From the NCBI RefSeq assembly GCF_963082655.1, contig NC_081553.1:36467509-36531508 (forward strand): a stretch of DNA of 64,000 bases. Direction: 5' to 3'. Position 1 is the stretch's first letter, and the number at the start of each line of letters is the position of its first letter. Source of the stretch: Stomoxys calcitrans (taxonomy: Eukaryota; Arthropoda; Insecta; Diptera; Muscidae). Shown one piece after another: positions 24,130 to 37,200 of this stretch. The notes below the pieces were generated by a model that worked only from the letters and a program-made list of their open reading frames with translations, had not been told where the DNA came from and did no database searches. The position numbers were made by a program, and so were the translations under genes.

Positions 24130-24174
24130 GATGCCATTATATTACCCCGGGCACCGGGGTAATATAATGGCATC
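24130..24174. repeat. Perfect palindrome, 21-bp arms, 3-bp spacer
   Basis: The arm GATGCCATTATATTACCCCG (plus G) at 24130-24150 is repeated perfectly inverted at 24154-24174 around GCA. Confidence 0.97.
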
Positions 24175-24179
24175 AGACG

Positions 24180-24560
24180 CTGAACCTAATTTTCGCCAGT
24201 TTACAAGCATAAATCGCTCGATACTGCTGGAATTTTGCGTTCGATATTCATACGAAGTTGAAATCGCACGAACGAGGCGGCCAATCGACTAAACCATTTC
24301 TTCGTCCAAAAATGTTCGGTCGTCATTGAACGGTAGCGATTCCCATTCACAGTTAGGTGTCGGTTTTGATCATCATGGACGAAGTAAGGGCCAATGACGA
24401 CGCCGGCCCATAAACCGCACCAAACCTCAATTTTTTTGGGATGCAATGATGATGATACGTGTAGATTGCTTCCCGATCAATAACTTATATTTTGTTTATT
24501 GACGAAGGCATTCAGCCAGAAATGAGCCTCAATGCTGAAGCTCTTAACGTTTAGACCACT
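24180..24560 (-). pseudogene. Mariner-like transposase fragment, copy 1
   Basis: The minus-strand translation contains HPKKIEVWCGLWAG, VIGPYFV and LTVNGNRYRSM, a block shared by insect mariner-like transposases. The upstream frame reads HFWLNAFVNKQNI in pieces. A partial second copy lies immediately beside it. Confidence 0.7.
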
Positions 24561-24569
24561 GAATCCGAA

Positions 24570-24860
24570 TTTCGGTAGTAAATTTTAATAATTTTGACTC
24601 ATTGTGCCGGTATTGATCATCACAGAAGAAGTACGGCTTAATGACGACGCCGGCCCATAAACCGCATTAAACCTTAATTTTTTCAGAATACAATAATAAT
24701 GGTTTGTGTGGATTGCTGCCTGACCAATAACGCATATTTTGTTTATTGAAGTAGCCATTCAGCCAGAAAAGAGCCACATTGCTGAAGCTCTTAACGTTAA
24801 GACCTGACTCCGAATTTTGGCAATAAATGTTGATAATTTCGACCCGTTATTGGCTCGTAT
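24570..24860 (-). pseudogene. Mariner-like transposase fragment, copy 2
   Basis: It repeats the copy 1 landmarks GACGACGCCGGCCCATAAAC and CATTCAGCCAGAAA in the same orientation, with many substitutions. Confidence 0.65.
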
Positions 24861-25559
24861 ATCTTTCCAACATGAAATGACAAACCTTACTGAAGAGAAA
24901 TGTCAAAAGGACGGTAAAAAATATAGCGCCGTGAAAAAAAACACTGTTCGTCCGCATAGGCGCACATGCTAACCTCTACGCCTCGGTGGCCTCCAAATTT
25001 GAATACATGACGAGTATATGCCACCAAATCTTCAGTCATATTGTTCGCTACATGAACAGAGGAATGGCATAACGCTTCCGATCACCAACGACCCCAAGGC
25101 AAAGATCTTTTCTGTGCGAAGTCACAATTACATGTCAGCTAACCAACTTCCAGAGATGGATCTTTTAGTGTGAGAGGTTTAGCACAACATAAGGGAGCAT
25201 CTAGATCAAGCAGCGTAATAGTCGTGAATCTGTACGCAGCTACCGACTGAATGCACATTAGGGTGATGACTTTTTGAGTTTTTTTTCTCAAAAGTTATAT
25301 CCTGTTGTACGAACGAATGAACTTTTGCCTATTAATAACTAAAAAAAATTTATTCCATTTAACTATTGAAAAAGGTCGAGCTCAACCCGCTTTGAAATGA
25401 AATTTTTGTGAAATTTTTTAAATCGTTTTGTGTGTAATGTTTTTTTTTATACCCTCCACCATAGGATGGGGGAGTTAAGAAAAAAACATCTTGGTTGGTA
25501 TCCGATAATAGCATAAGACGAGCTTATCACAACACCGATCCCTGATGACGCCCAGTGAG

Positions 25560-25830
25560 AATTATGTCTGTGTTGCAATTACTTGGCTGCAGAACAACAA
25601 GACAGAAGGAGCCGATGGATTGCCAACTGAATTATGTAAGACTGGAGGTGATATGCTAGTTGTCAGCACATCTCATACAGCCGTTGATATGCGATATTAG
25701 CATCAACAAGGTTGCCACAGAACAGATTGCTGATGACGCCCTTTTAGAACTAAGTCAGGGTAGCAGTTACCTAGTTGAAGAACAACAAAGCCGAAGTAGC
25801 CGATGGGTTGCCATATCGGCTCCAAAGTCA
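25560..25830 (+). pseudogene. LINE reverse transcriptase remnants (RTE-like), repeated
   Basis: Two short matches to the N-terminal RT motif occur: NNKTEGADGLPTELCK at about 25595 and NNKAEVADGLP at about 25782, each embedded in similar flanking sequence. Confidence 0.55.
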
Positions 25831-26070
25831 TGAAGAGGCCAAATACAATCGCCTCTTTCCTCGTTAAGACGCCGGAGAGAATTTTGGACTTTCATATCAG
25901 GAAATGTTTGGGAACACTCTTCTTATCTAACTGCCAGCATGCCTATATTAAGGGCAGGTGTGTGGACTCAGCACTGCATCAAGTGGTACATCAACTAGAA
26001 AGGCATATATATTGAAAGGGGACTACCCACTGGCGGCATTTCTGGACATTGAGGATGCGTGAATTCGTGT
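25830..26070 (+). pseudogene. Jockey/LOA-type LINE reverse transcriptase fragment
   Basis: The frame reads ASFLVKTPERILDFHI, CQHAYIKGRCVDSALHQVVHQLE and then in another frame AFLDIE, the finger-to-palm segment of these RTs. Confidence 0.7.
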
Positions 26071-26279
26071 GCCATAGAAATAGAGCTGGCAACATATCCA
26101 TGGCATTATCGATACAATCGATATTTTATTTTTTTGTCTGAATATTGATTGATATTTTTCCGATTAATACTTTCGGCAAAGTAAAATTTTTTGAAAATTA
26201 AACAAAAATAAGCGCTCCGACAATGAATCGATAATTTTCATCCGATTGGGCTAAAATGTTATACAACCTTCTTCATACC

Positions 26280-26660
26280 TCTAGGAACCGAACAAGGACT
26301 GGTTTACGTGGAAGCTTTATCAGGTTATGGACCGATGTGGACCGTACTTGAAACTTGGTACTTGGAGGTCATAACATAACACCACATGCAAAATTTCAGC
26401 CATATCGGACACAAATTGCGGCTTGTAAGGGCTCAAGAAGTCAAATCGGGAGATCGGTTTATATGGGAGCTATATCAGGTTATAGATCGATGTAACAGAA
26501 TACTACACGCAAAATTTCAGCTCAATCGGAGAAAAAATGCGGTTTCCAGGGGCTCAAGAAGTCAAATTGGGAGATCGGTTTAGACTACATGCAAAATTTC
26601 AGTTCAATCGGACAGGGGCTCAAGACGTGAAATCGGGAGAACGGTTTATATGGGAGCTCA
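26280..26660 (+). mobile_element. Helentron-like array fragment
   Basis: Three units with GGGGCTCAAGAAGTCAAATT/C and GGGAGATCGGTTTATATGGG; both termini are missing. Confidence 0.75.
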
Positions 26661-26739
26661 TGTTATACACAACAAACAGGCACACAACATACACTTTGTC
26701 CAAACTCTACACACGGTATACTGACCCGAGAAGACAACA

Positions 26740-28140
26740 TTGGCTTGGCTTCTTGCGAGGATTCCTGCAATGGACTCTCGGGAGTTGGAACGATCCAGCT
26801 TTACGAAACGGATGAAGAGGACGTCCAGATGATCTCCTCAGAACCGACAGCAGCCGGAACCTCAACTCCTGGTGGTGTGGCAGGAACCTCGCGGAAAGGG
26901 CAGGCGGAAAGTACAGAAGACAGACGAGCTGAAACGAGAAGAAGGCTACAAAGGCTCGTTACGGTATCTGAGATCTGAGGAAGATGGAGGGTCTAGAGCC
27001 AGCCACTCTTACGATCCGTGACAAGCGTTTGATACGCAAGCATAGGTTCCACGTCGGGATGTACGAGTCTATGATGAGTATTACTGTCATGGAACGCATG
27101 CTGCCCTCTGCTACATCGTACGATACTGGAACTGGCACCGACGCGAACACTACAACAACTACAACATACGCTATAAACAATACCGAGACCGCCAGTGGAA
27201 GCACCGCGTGCATAATACCAGGCCCAGAAAAGGGCAACAGAAACGAGACGAAGGCTACAAACGCTCGTTACGGTATCTAAGGAAGATGAAGGGTCTAGAG
27301 CCAGCCACTCTGACGATCCGTGACAAGCATTTGATGCCCAAGCATAGGTTCCACGTCAGGAAGTACGAGTCTATGATGGATACTACTAACGTGGAACGAA
27401 TGCTGCCCTCTGCTACATCGTGCGATACTGGAACTGGCACCGACGCGAACACTACAACAACTACAACATACGCTGCAAACAATACCAAGACCGCCATTGG
27501 AAGCACCGCGTACATAATACCAGGCCCAGAAAAGAGCAAAACTGTTTAGCCGAGGCCTTTCGTTGATCCTGTCGCAGGAGCCAGGAAGGTTGGTCTGGAG
27601 AGTGTCCTCCCGACAAGGGTATGTCACTCAAATGACAAGCCCACGCCAGGGAACAAACGGCAGCAATCTGGCGATGCACAGGCGCCTGATGGCAAAAGGG
27701 CCAAGAAATTGGCCTGTTTGTCATCAGCGCCTGAATTACAGATGGCTATCCTGGACAGGAACAATCCTGAAGGCCGGCTATCCACTGAGAGAAGGTTATT
27801 AGTCGAAGAGAAGATTCTCCGAGCTCTATCGGAAGTCATTGGAAAAGGCGAGGATGACTCCTTCGCGGGTTTCGATGGTGCCAAGCGGCTGAAGGGCGTC
27901 AAAGTCATCGCGGTCGGTAATAAAAAAGCTCTGGATTTTCTTTCGACCTGCATCGGTGGCCTTGACCTCCGTTGGCCTGCCATGAAGAGCTGGTCCCGAA
28001 TGATCAGATCCCCTGCTGGACGACGCTGCGAGTGTGGATTCCCCCTCCAGTATTAGAGGACGAAGCAATGCTCAGGCTGCATGAAGGATAGAATAAGCAT
28101 CTGCCAGCGGAGAGCTGGACAATTGTAAGGAGGTGAGCAA
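26740..28140 (+). pseudogene. LINE ORF1-like sequence with a DUF4780-type domain
   Basis: The frame at 27709-27990 reads LQMAILDRNNPEGRLSTE, LLVEEKILRAL and VKVIAVGNKKALDFL. It continues after a frameshift near 27990 with IPCW and RVWIPPPV, then L...NKHLPAESWTIV. This is the pattern of the DUF4780 domain found in ORF1 proteins of insect LINEs. Upstream are a Thr/Gly-rich segment and a 302-bp tandem duplication. Several frame changes make it non-functional. It ends about 120 bp beyond the 3' end of the NPC2-like gene. Confidence 0.6.
26936..27540 (+). repeat. 302-bp tandem duplication in the LINE ORF1
   Basis: The block starting GGAAGATGRAGGGTCTAGAG recurs 302 bp apart (26981 and 27283) and continues through the Thr-rich stretch to CCAGGCCCAGAAAAG, with about 10 percent substitutions. 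Confidence 0.9.
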
Positions 28141-28256
28141 GGGATAAAGGTAATGGCAATTAACTCTGGATCAGGGTTGGTTCAGAATCCTTGTCATCAA
28201 ACTCCTTTCAGTTTAAAAAAGAATCAAAGAAACTCTAATTAATGCTTTTAAATATT

Positions 28257-31200
28257 TTATATGTGAACATTTATTGTAGGTTCAGTTTGTCTACACTTTT
28301 GGCAACTCTTAATCGTTATAGGGACTTTGAAGCAAAGCACTTTCTGGAAATATTGATTAACAGCTTCCCACTTCATGGTACCAGTAATCTAAAACAGAAA
28401 CAACATTAAAAAATTAATATTTGTCAAAGAAATTATGGATTTCATTCATCCTTTCATTACCGTGGGCAGTGTACTATTGACAAGCACCGATGCCCAATAA
28501 GATTTGCCATCATTATCAGTGGATATGCATTCCTCATCACCTTCGCAAGGGTCGGGAGTAATATGGGCATCTGTTTTAATGGAATTCAATATCCATTGAA
28601 CTTCATGTTTCAGGAATGTGGTATTGTTATCTAAAAATAAAAAAATTAAGTTTTTTTTTTATTCAATTGTAAGGAAATTTTTTTTTGAAACTGTTTAAAA
28701 TATGACAGATTTGCCTACTGAGTTTATTACCTATCACATTCACTGACGCTGAGTATTGGACATTGACCCCCTTTAAATGAAAACAATTCCTCGCCAATAA
28801 TAGTTTATCATGTTGTTGGCCTAAATTTTTTTTGTTTACCTTATTTTTAGTTCTCCCCTAACTTACCATCGTCATCGAATATAACATCCACATGGACTGT
28901 GGTACCACGATACATGGTACATGGAATTTCTGAGCAACTCGATATTTTCAGGTATAGAATTAGATAACGTGAACCTGCAAAAGAAAAATGAAAGCCGTTT
29001 TAAATCAAGGGTAAGTGAAGTTTATTGAATTGAAAATGAGAAGGCGAATTCAAAAGTTAAAACCTCATGGGAAAAAAAATTAAAGCTGAGAAGGGCTTTT
29101 GTATAAACCCTCAGATTGTAATGGATATATTCGCGTTCAACAGCTACAAACTATATTTTTGAAGAGTATTTGAACTTCTGCATATGATGTTGTGTTATGA
29201 AAACGTATATGAAAAGTATGGTCCCCTATTAACCGATTTGTCTTCTTGAGGATGGCGTTCAGATTCATAGGCGGACATGCTAACCTCAGCAACACAGTGG
29301 TCTTCGATTATCATTGAGCTAACACTTGAATCACAAAGCCCTCATTGATATGAAAAATATTTCTCCGCTGTTTCTAAAAATTACCAAACTGTATAAAAAA
29401 TCGGTACTTGGGTAACAAAAACCTTCCCCAAACAACCTATGACCCGACAAGGAATGTCAAAATGCTACTGAAGCTAGGAATACGGGACACATGGCAACCC
29501 TGAAGTCAGACGAAACAGGTAAAAAACAAATAAAAAGGTGTTTAGTTCGGCCGGGCCGAACTTTGAATACCCACCACCTCGGGTGTAAACCATCTTTCGT
29601 CATAATCCGGCGAAAATGCATTATTTATGCTCCCAAATTTCAGTGACATCGGACAATAAATTCGCCTTTTATTGGCCCAAGACTTTAAATCGAGAGATCG
29701 GTTTATATGGCAGCTATATTCAAATCTGGACCAATCTGAGCTAAATTGAAGAAGGAAGTCAAAGGGCCTTACACAACTCACTGTCCCAAATTTCAGCGAA
29801 ATCGCACAATAAATGCGCCTTTTATGGGCCCAAGATCTTAAATCGAGAGATCGGTCTATATGGCAGCTGTATTCAAATCTGGACCAATATGGGCCAAATT
29901 GAAGAAGGATGTCAAACACAAATCACTGTCCCAAATTTCGGCAAAATCGGATAACAAATATGGCTTTTATAGTCCTAAGACCCTAAATCGGCGGATCGGT
30001 CTATATGGCAGCTATATTAAAATCTAGACCGATCTGGGCCAAATTAAAGAAAGATGCCGAAGGCCCTAACACAACTCACTGTCCCAAATTTCAGCAAAAT
30101 CGGATAATAAATGTGGCTTTTATGGGCCTAAGACCCTAAATCGGCGGATCGGTCTATATGGGGCTATATCAAGATATAGTCTGATATAGCCCATCTTCGA
30201 ACTTAACCTTCTAATGTACAAAAAAAGAATCTGTGCAAAGTTTCAGCTCAATATCTCTATTTTTAAAGACTGTAGCGTGATTTCAACAGACAGACGGTTA
30301 GACGGACAGACATGGCTAGATCGTCTTAGATTTTTACGCTGATCAAGAATATATATACTTTATAGGGTCGGATATAGATATTTCAATGTGTTGCAAACGG
30401 AATGACGGAATGACAACCATCCGTCGGTGGTTGGTATAACAAATAAAAGTGTGCTAAGTTCGGCCAGGCCGAATCTTATATACCCCCCACCATGGATCGC
30501 ATTTGTCTTCTTTTGAAGATCTTTGAATGACTTTTTCAATATATATATGAGCTACATCAAGTTATTGACCAATATGGACCGTACTTTTCATGATTGTTAA
30601 AAGTCTTAGAAAAATACCACCTCCAAAATTTCCGGCAAATTAAATAAAAATTGCGCCCTCTAGTGGCTCATAGTGTCAAAGTGGGAGATCGGTTTATAAA
30701 GCAGCTATATCAGATTATTCACCGATTAAGACCATACTTGGCACAGTTGTTGAAGTCATACGACATATGCAAAATTTTAACCAAATTGAGGTCGGTTTAT
30801 ATGGCTGCTATATCAGTTTATGGACTGATCTAGACCATACTTGGCACATTTGTTGGAAGTCCTCAACGATTGCGCTCTAGAGAGCGCAATCTAATCAGCA
30901 GATCGGTTTATATGGCAGTAATGAACCGATTTGAATCATACTTAGCGAAGTTGTTGGAAGTGATACTAGGATGTACACTCGATTAATCGATTATTGAAGA
31001 ACTTTCAAATAATTGAAGATTTTAAAATGAGATGAGTTAGATCTGTTAATCGATCAGCCGTTTTTGCAAATTGCAAATTTTGCCCATGAACATTTCACTA
31101 AGGAACAGGGGCAAACTTCTTACATATCAATGACTGCAGTCCGATTCAAGTTTAAGCTCAATGATAAGGGGCCTCCTTTTTATAGCCGAATCCGGACGGC

Positions 31201-34200
31201 GTGCCGCAGTGCGACACCTCTTTGGAGAGAAGTTTTACATGACATAGTATCTCTCAAATGTTGCCAGCATTAGGAGAGGAAAACCACTGCTGAAAATTTG
31301 TTTCTGATGGTCTCGCCAGGATTCGAATCCGTGCGTTCAGCTTCATAGGCGGACATGCTAACCTCTGCGCTGCGATGGCGATTAACCGTTTTTAAGTTAA
31401 AAAAAAAAAACTTAAAAACATGATTTGTGTAATTTTTCTGCATTTATCGATCATTGGGCCCTACTTGGACAAAATTTCATTGGATTGTATTGAAAAATTT
31501 TTGCTTTAGTTCAAAGAGGAAGATCATATAAACCGGATCCATATGCCCTATTTACAAATTGACATACATATGTGAGAAATACTTAAGGGAGAAAATCTCA
31601 AAAACTATACCGTTTTATTTTATTAGACACAGAAATCGATGAAGTCGAGTAATCGATTAGTCGATTATTCGACAAGGCCCTTCGGTTTTGATCGATTTAT
31701 CGTTGAACCTGAATTTTCAAGTATACGATTAATCGAATGATCCAAAAATACAAATAAATGTGCAACCTAAGTGATACCAAAACACCACGTGCAAAATTTC
31801 ATCCAATACCGGCTCCATGTGCCCTATTTACAAATTGACTTAGGTTAGGTTGAAAAGAGCGTGCAGATATAAATCCGCCCCATGCCACTATGGACATACA
31901 AATCGACTTACATATATGAGAAATACTTAAGGGATAAAATTTCAAAAAATAACCCGTTATATTTTATTAGACACATAAATCGACGAATCGATTAATCGAC
32001 AACTCCCTTCGGTTTTGGTCGATTTATCGTTCAACCTGAACTTTCAAGTAAACGATTAATCGAATAATCCAAAAATACAAATAAATGTGCACCCTAAGTG
32101 ATACCGATACACCATAAGCAAAATTTTAGCCAAATAAACCGGATCCATGTGCCCTATTTACAAATCGACATACATATATGAGAAATACTTAAGGGATAAA
32201 ATCTCAAAAACTATACCGTTTTATTTTATTAGACACATAAATCGATGAAGTGGGGTAATCGGTTAGTCGATTATTCGACAAGGCCCTTCGATTTTGATCG
32301 ATTTATCGTTGAACCTGAATTTTCAAGTATACGATTAATCGAATGATCCAAAAATACAAAAAAATGTGCACCCTAAGTGATACCAAAACAGCACGTGCAA
32401 AATTTCATCCAAAACCGGATCCATGTACCCTATTTACAAATCGACTTAGGTTATGTTCGATTGAAAAGAGGATGCAGATATAAATCCGCCCATCCCACTA
32501 TGGACATACAAATCGACTTACATATATGAGAAATACTTAAGGGATAAAATCTCAAAAAATATCCCGTTATATTTTATTAGACACATAAATCGACGAATCG
32601 ATTAATCGACAACCCCCTTCGGTTTTGATCGATTTGTCGTCGAACCTGAATTTTCAATCAAACGATTAATCGAATAATCCAAAAATACAAATAAATGTGC
32701 ACCCTAAGTGATACCAAAACACCACGTGCAAAATTGCATCCAAAACCGGATCCATGTGCCCTATTTACAAATTTACTTAGGTTAGGTTAGGTTGAAAAGA
32801 GCGTGCAGATATAAATCCGCCCCATACCACTATGGACATACAAATCGACTTAAGTGTATGAGAAATACTTAAAGGATAAAATCTCAAAAAATATCCCGTT
32901 ATATTTTATTACATACATAAATCAATGAATCGATTAAGCGCCAACTCCCTTCGGTTTTGATCGATTTATCGTTCAACCTGAATTTTCAATCAAATGATTA
33001 ATCGAATAATCCAAAAATACAAATAAATGTGCACCCTATGTAATACCAAAATTTCAAGTGATACCAAAATTTCACCCAAATCGGATAAGAGTTGCGCCCT
33101 CTAGAGGCTAATGAGAAGTATTTGCGCACAATTCCAAGCACCTAGCTTTACTCCTACAAAAGTTAGCGTGCTTTTGACAGACAGACGGACGGACATGGCT
33201 AGATCGACTTAAAATGACATGACGATCAAGAATATATATACTTTAAGCATACATATTTATTTATGCATATTTTAGCAGAATTCCATGGTGGTGGGTTCCC
33301 AAGTTTCGATCCGGCCGAATTTAGCACGTTTTCACTTGTTTTAACCCCCGATATATTTTTCCATTTTCTAACTTATTTACTATAATAATATTTGTTTTGA
33401 CAACAAATTGTCATACCACCGCATCAAATATTTACGAGCTTTGTCTATCATGTCCATTATAGTTTTTTTTTTTTTTTTAATTTAAAACAATTTACTAGCC
33501 CTTCGAGATAAATGCTATGACCAAGTATTGCTCAAGTATTTATTTGGTGGTATTATATTAAGAGACTCTTAAAATGTCATTTTGATGATTTACTGTTTGA
33601 CAGGTGTTAAGTGGCCACCAAAGACTACGACGTCGGGGAATTTCAAATGTACTCTTAAACTTTTCGCAATAAACAGGCTTTTATCAATGTTTTTGTTTTT
33701 GTTTTTGTAATGTTCTTCATTCAATTTAACAATGACTCTATAAATAACACCCTTATTAATTATAAATTAAATAAAAATTAATCTTATATGATTGACAGGG
33801 ACTTATAATGGCTAAAGACTATGGCTGGAGGGAATGTTTGTTTCTTTTTTGTACATTCCTATGAATTAGCTATTCTTGCTAAAGTCAAATACAGTTATTA
33901 AAGCCAGAAAACCGCCAGCTGAGTAAAATTAAAATGTTTAGGGAATATGATTTGTTTTTGTTAGGAAAAAGTGGAGACATTAAGTATTTGGAGGAGAGTA
34001 AGAGCAGCCTTTACTCGATTGCTATTTATTTGAACTAAACAGCTGGTTTTCATATAACAGCTGTTTGATGCTGCAAATTTCTGTGGGGAAAATACCTCCA
34101 GTAACCTCAAAGCTCTCAGTAACCAAACTTTCCAAATGTTGCTCGCTCTCACGCACTCTCGCGCTCTCTTTTACTGGCTAATAAGGTACGCGAACGACTT

Positions 34201-37200
34201 CCAGTAACAATTTTGGCAAATTTGCACAAATTTTTGGTACGCGAACATACACAATGTGTAAGTCCAGCGCACACAAAGATGCCGGTATGTAGCGAAACAC
34301 TACCCAGAAATTTTCTGCCAAATCGGATAAATTTTGAGGCTTCCAGGGGCTCAAGAAATCAATTTGGAAGATCGGTTTATATGGGAGACCGATTTAGACT
34401 GTACTGGAAGTCATAACAGAACACTACATGCAAAAGCTCAACAAAATCGGACAAAAATTGAGGCATTCAAGGGCTCAAAAAGTCAAATCGGGAGATCGGT
34501 TTATATGGGAGCTATATCTAAATCTGAACCGATATGGCTCATTTACAATCCCCAATGACCTACATCGATACTGCCTATCTGTGCAAAATATCAAGCGGCT
34601 AGCTTACCCACATTGACGTGGTCGGTAAGTATGCCCGATTTAGGGGTGTTTTTGGGAGTGGGGTGGTCCCCCAAAGACTTAGCCCTGAAAATATATCAGC
34701 TATTTAATTTAAACTCCATTTTGCCATTGGCCTCAAAATTGGATAATAAATTCGTTTTCTGATCTCAAATATCTTTCATTTAAACCCCTTATTGCAAAAG
34801 TCAGCAAATAGGTCCGATTTGGGGTACGGGCCCTAAAAACGATCAATATCGAGCTCCACTATTTTTAAGACCCAAATTGTCATGGTGAGCAAATACTTCC
34901 TATTCGGGGGTTGTTATGGGGGAGGCACGTCCCCTAGACAGTTGGTCCCGAATGTTGATGTCAGATTCATGGTCTACTTCCAAATACCCTTCATTTGAGC
35001 CCCATTTTTCCATAGTCGGCAAACACGACCGGTTTGGGGGATGGGGCGGCCACTCAGTGACTTGGCTTTGAAAATATATGTCATATTTGTGTTCAACCCT
35101 AAAATACCTTTTATTTGAGCCCCATATTGGAATGGTCAGCAAATACGTCCTATATGGGTGGAGTTTTGGATGTGGGGTGACCCCATAGACACTTTTTCCC
35201 GAATATTGATATCAGGTTCATGCTTTACTTTTAAAGACCCTTCATTTGAGCCCCATATTGCTAATGTCGTAAATTTGTCCTCTTTGGGGGTTGTTTTTGG
35301 GAGGGGGGACCCCCAAAAGCTTGGCTCCATATTTGGATATCAGATTCGTATTCTACACTAAAATACCTTTTATTTAAGTCCCATATTGCCATGGTCAGTA
35401 AATAAGTCCTGTTTGTTGTGTGTTTAGGGGAATGGGTGGACCCCCAGTGGTGTTATGGGAGTGGGGTGGCCCGTAGACACTTTTTCCCGAATATTGATAT
35501 TCGTGCTGGGGGCTGGGGTGGTCTCCCAAACACTTGGTCCGACAATTGGATATCAGATACCTTTTCCAATCTTAAATACCTTTCATTTGAGTCCCATATT
35601 GTCGTGATTGGTCTAAATATATATTGGGTAGTTTTTAGGGTGGGGCGTCCCCCCTAGGTATCCCATCCGAAATTTGGATACCAAATTTTTATTTTTAGGT
35701 TAAAAAATTTCGCTTAAATTGCACCAACAATCATCGAAACCTGGCTTTTCTGAAGATTGGAGTTAGGGGGAGCGTCCGCCCCCCTTCAGATATCAAAAAA
35801 TCTAGTACCCCCATTTTTACCACGGGATCATTATGCACCATCAGTGAAAATTTCATGGAAATCGGTTCAGCCGTTTTTGAGTCTATAAGGAACGCACAAA
35901 CAAACATACAAACAAGCAAACCGACAAACAAACACAAATTGATTTTTATATACAGGATTGAGCTGAAACTGTGCACAGATTATTTTTTGTCAATAGGCAG
36001 GTTAAATTCGAAGATGGGCTATGAACCGACTATACCTCCCATATAGACCGATCTGCCAGTTTAAGATCTTAGGTTCATTAAAGCCTAATTTATTAAATGA
36101 TTTAGGTGAAATTTGGCACATTGCATTAGGTTCCTCTACATTCTTACCGAGTATGATAAACATCGGACTATATTTGGATGTAGCTGCCTTATATACCGAT
36201 CTCCCGATTAAAGTTCTTGAACCCTTAAACGGCGTATTTATTAGCCGATTTCTCTGAAATTTGGTACAATTAGTTGCTTTTGGCCTCTAGCCATTTGGAT
36301 CGAGTACGGTCAAGATCGGATTATATATGGATGTAGCTGGCATGTATACCGATCTCACAGTTTAAGGTCTTGGGACTATAAAACGTGTATTTATTATAAA
36401 ATTTTGCACCAAGAGTTCAGTTTGGCCTCTTGGCATTCGTATAAAGTGTGGCCAAGATTGGGCTATATGTGGATACAACTGCCATATATTCCGATCTCCC
36501 GACTTAAGTTCTTGGGCTCACAAAATTAGTGTTTATTACTCGATTTCGTCGAAATTGGGCACTGTGGGCTCAAATAAACCTATTTCAAACCTACTTTAAG
36601 TTTAATGTATACTGGTCAAAGACCTGCGCAAGACCATTCATTTCTGCTATCAAGACACACTAACTGTCATAGAGTATGGCAAGAACTGAACTCTTTGTTT
36701 AAAACTACAACATTTTATGAGACAATTGAGAACTGAGTAAAACCGATAAACATGACGAGATGAATGAATGCATAAAATGATCCCTTCAGCAAAAAGAAAG
36801 ATTGATTCGGATTTCAGTGAGCGCACGTTGTACAATGCATGTATTCGGGTACGTTTTGCTTCAGTACATACCATTTTTTCTTGTTCGTCTGCTTTCGTAG
36901 TACGAAATTCGTACGAAGGCAACGTGGTTTGGCAAAAGCATGGGTAAACACACACATACATACACGCCTAGTTTTTTATATGAGAAAACAAACAGTTTGC
37001 GAACGATTTGTGTGATCAGTTCATATTTTGAAAATGACAGCGAGACGCTTTCATATACAGCGAGTGAATTCTCATAACTCACACACACACGCCTAGTTTT
37101 TTATATGTGAAAACAAACAGTTTGCGAACGATTTGTGTGATCAGCTGACAGCGAGACGCTTTCATATACATTGAGCCATTTCTCATAACTCCCGGTAGCG

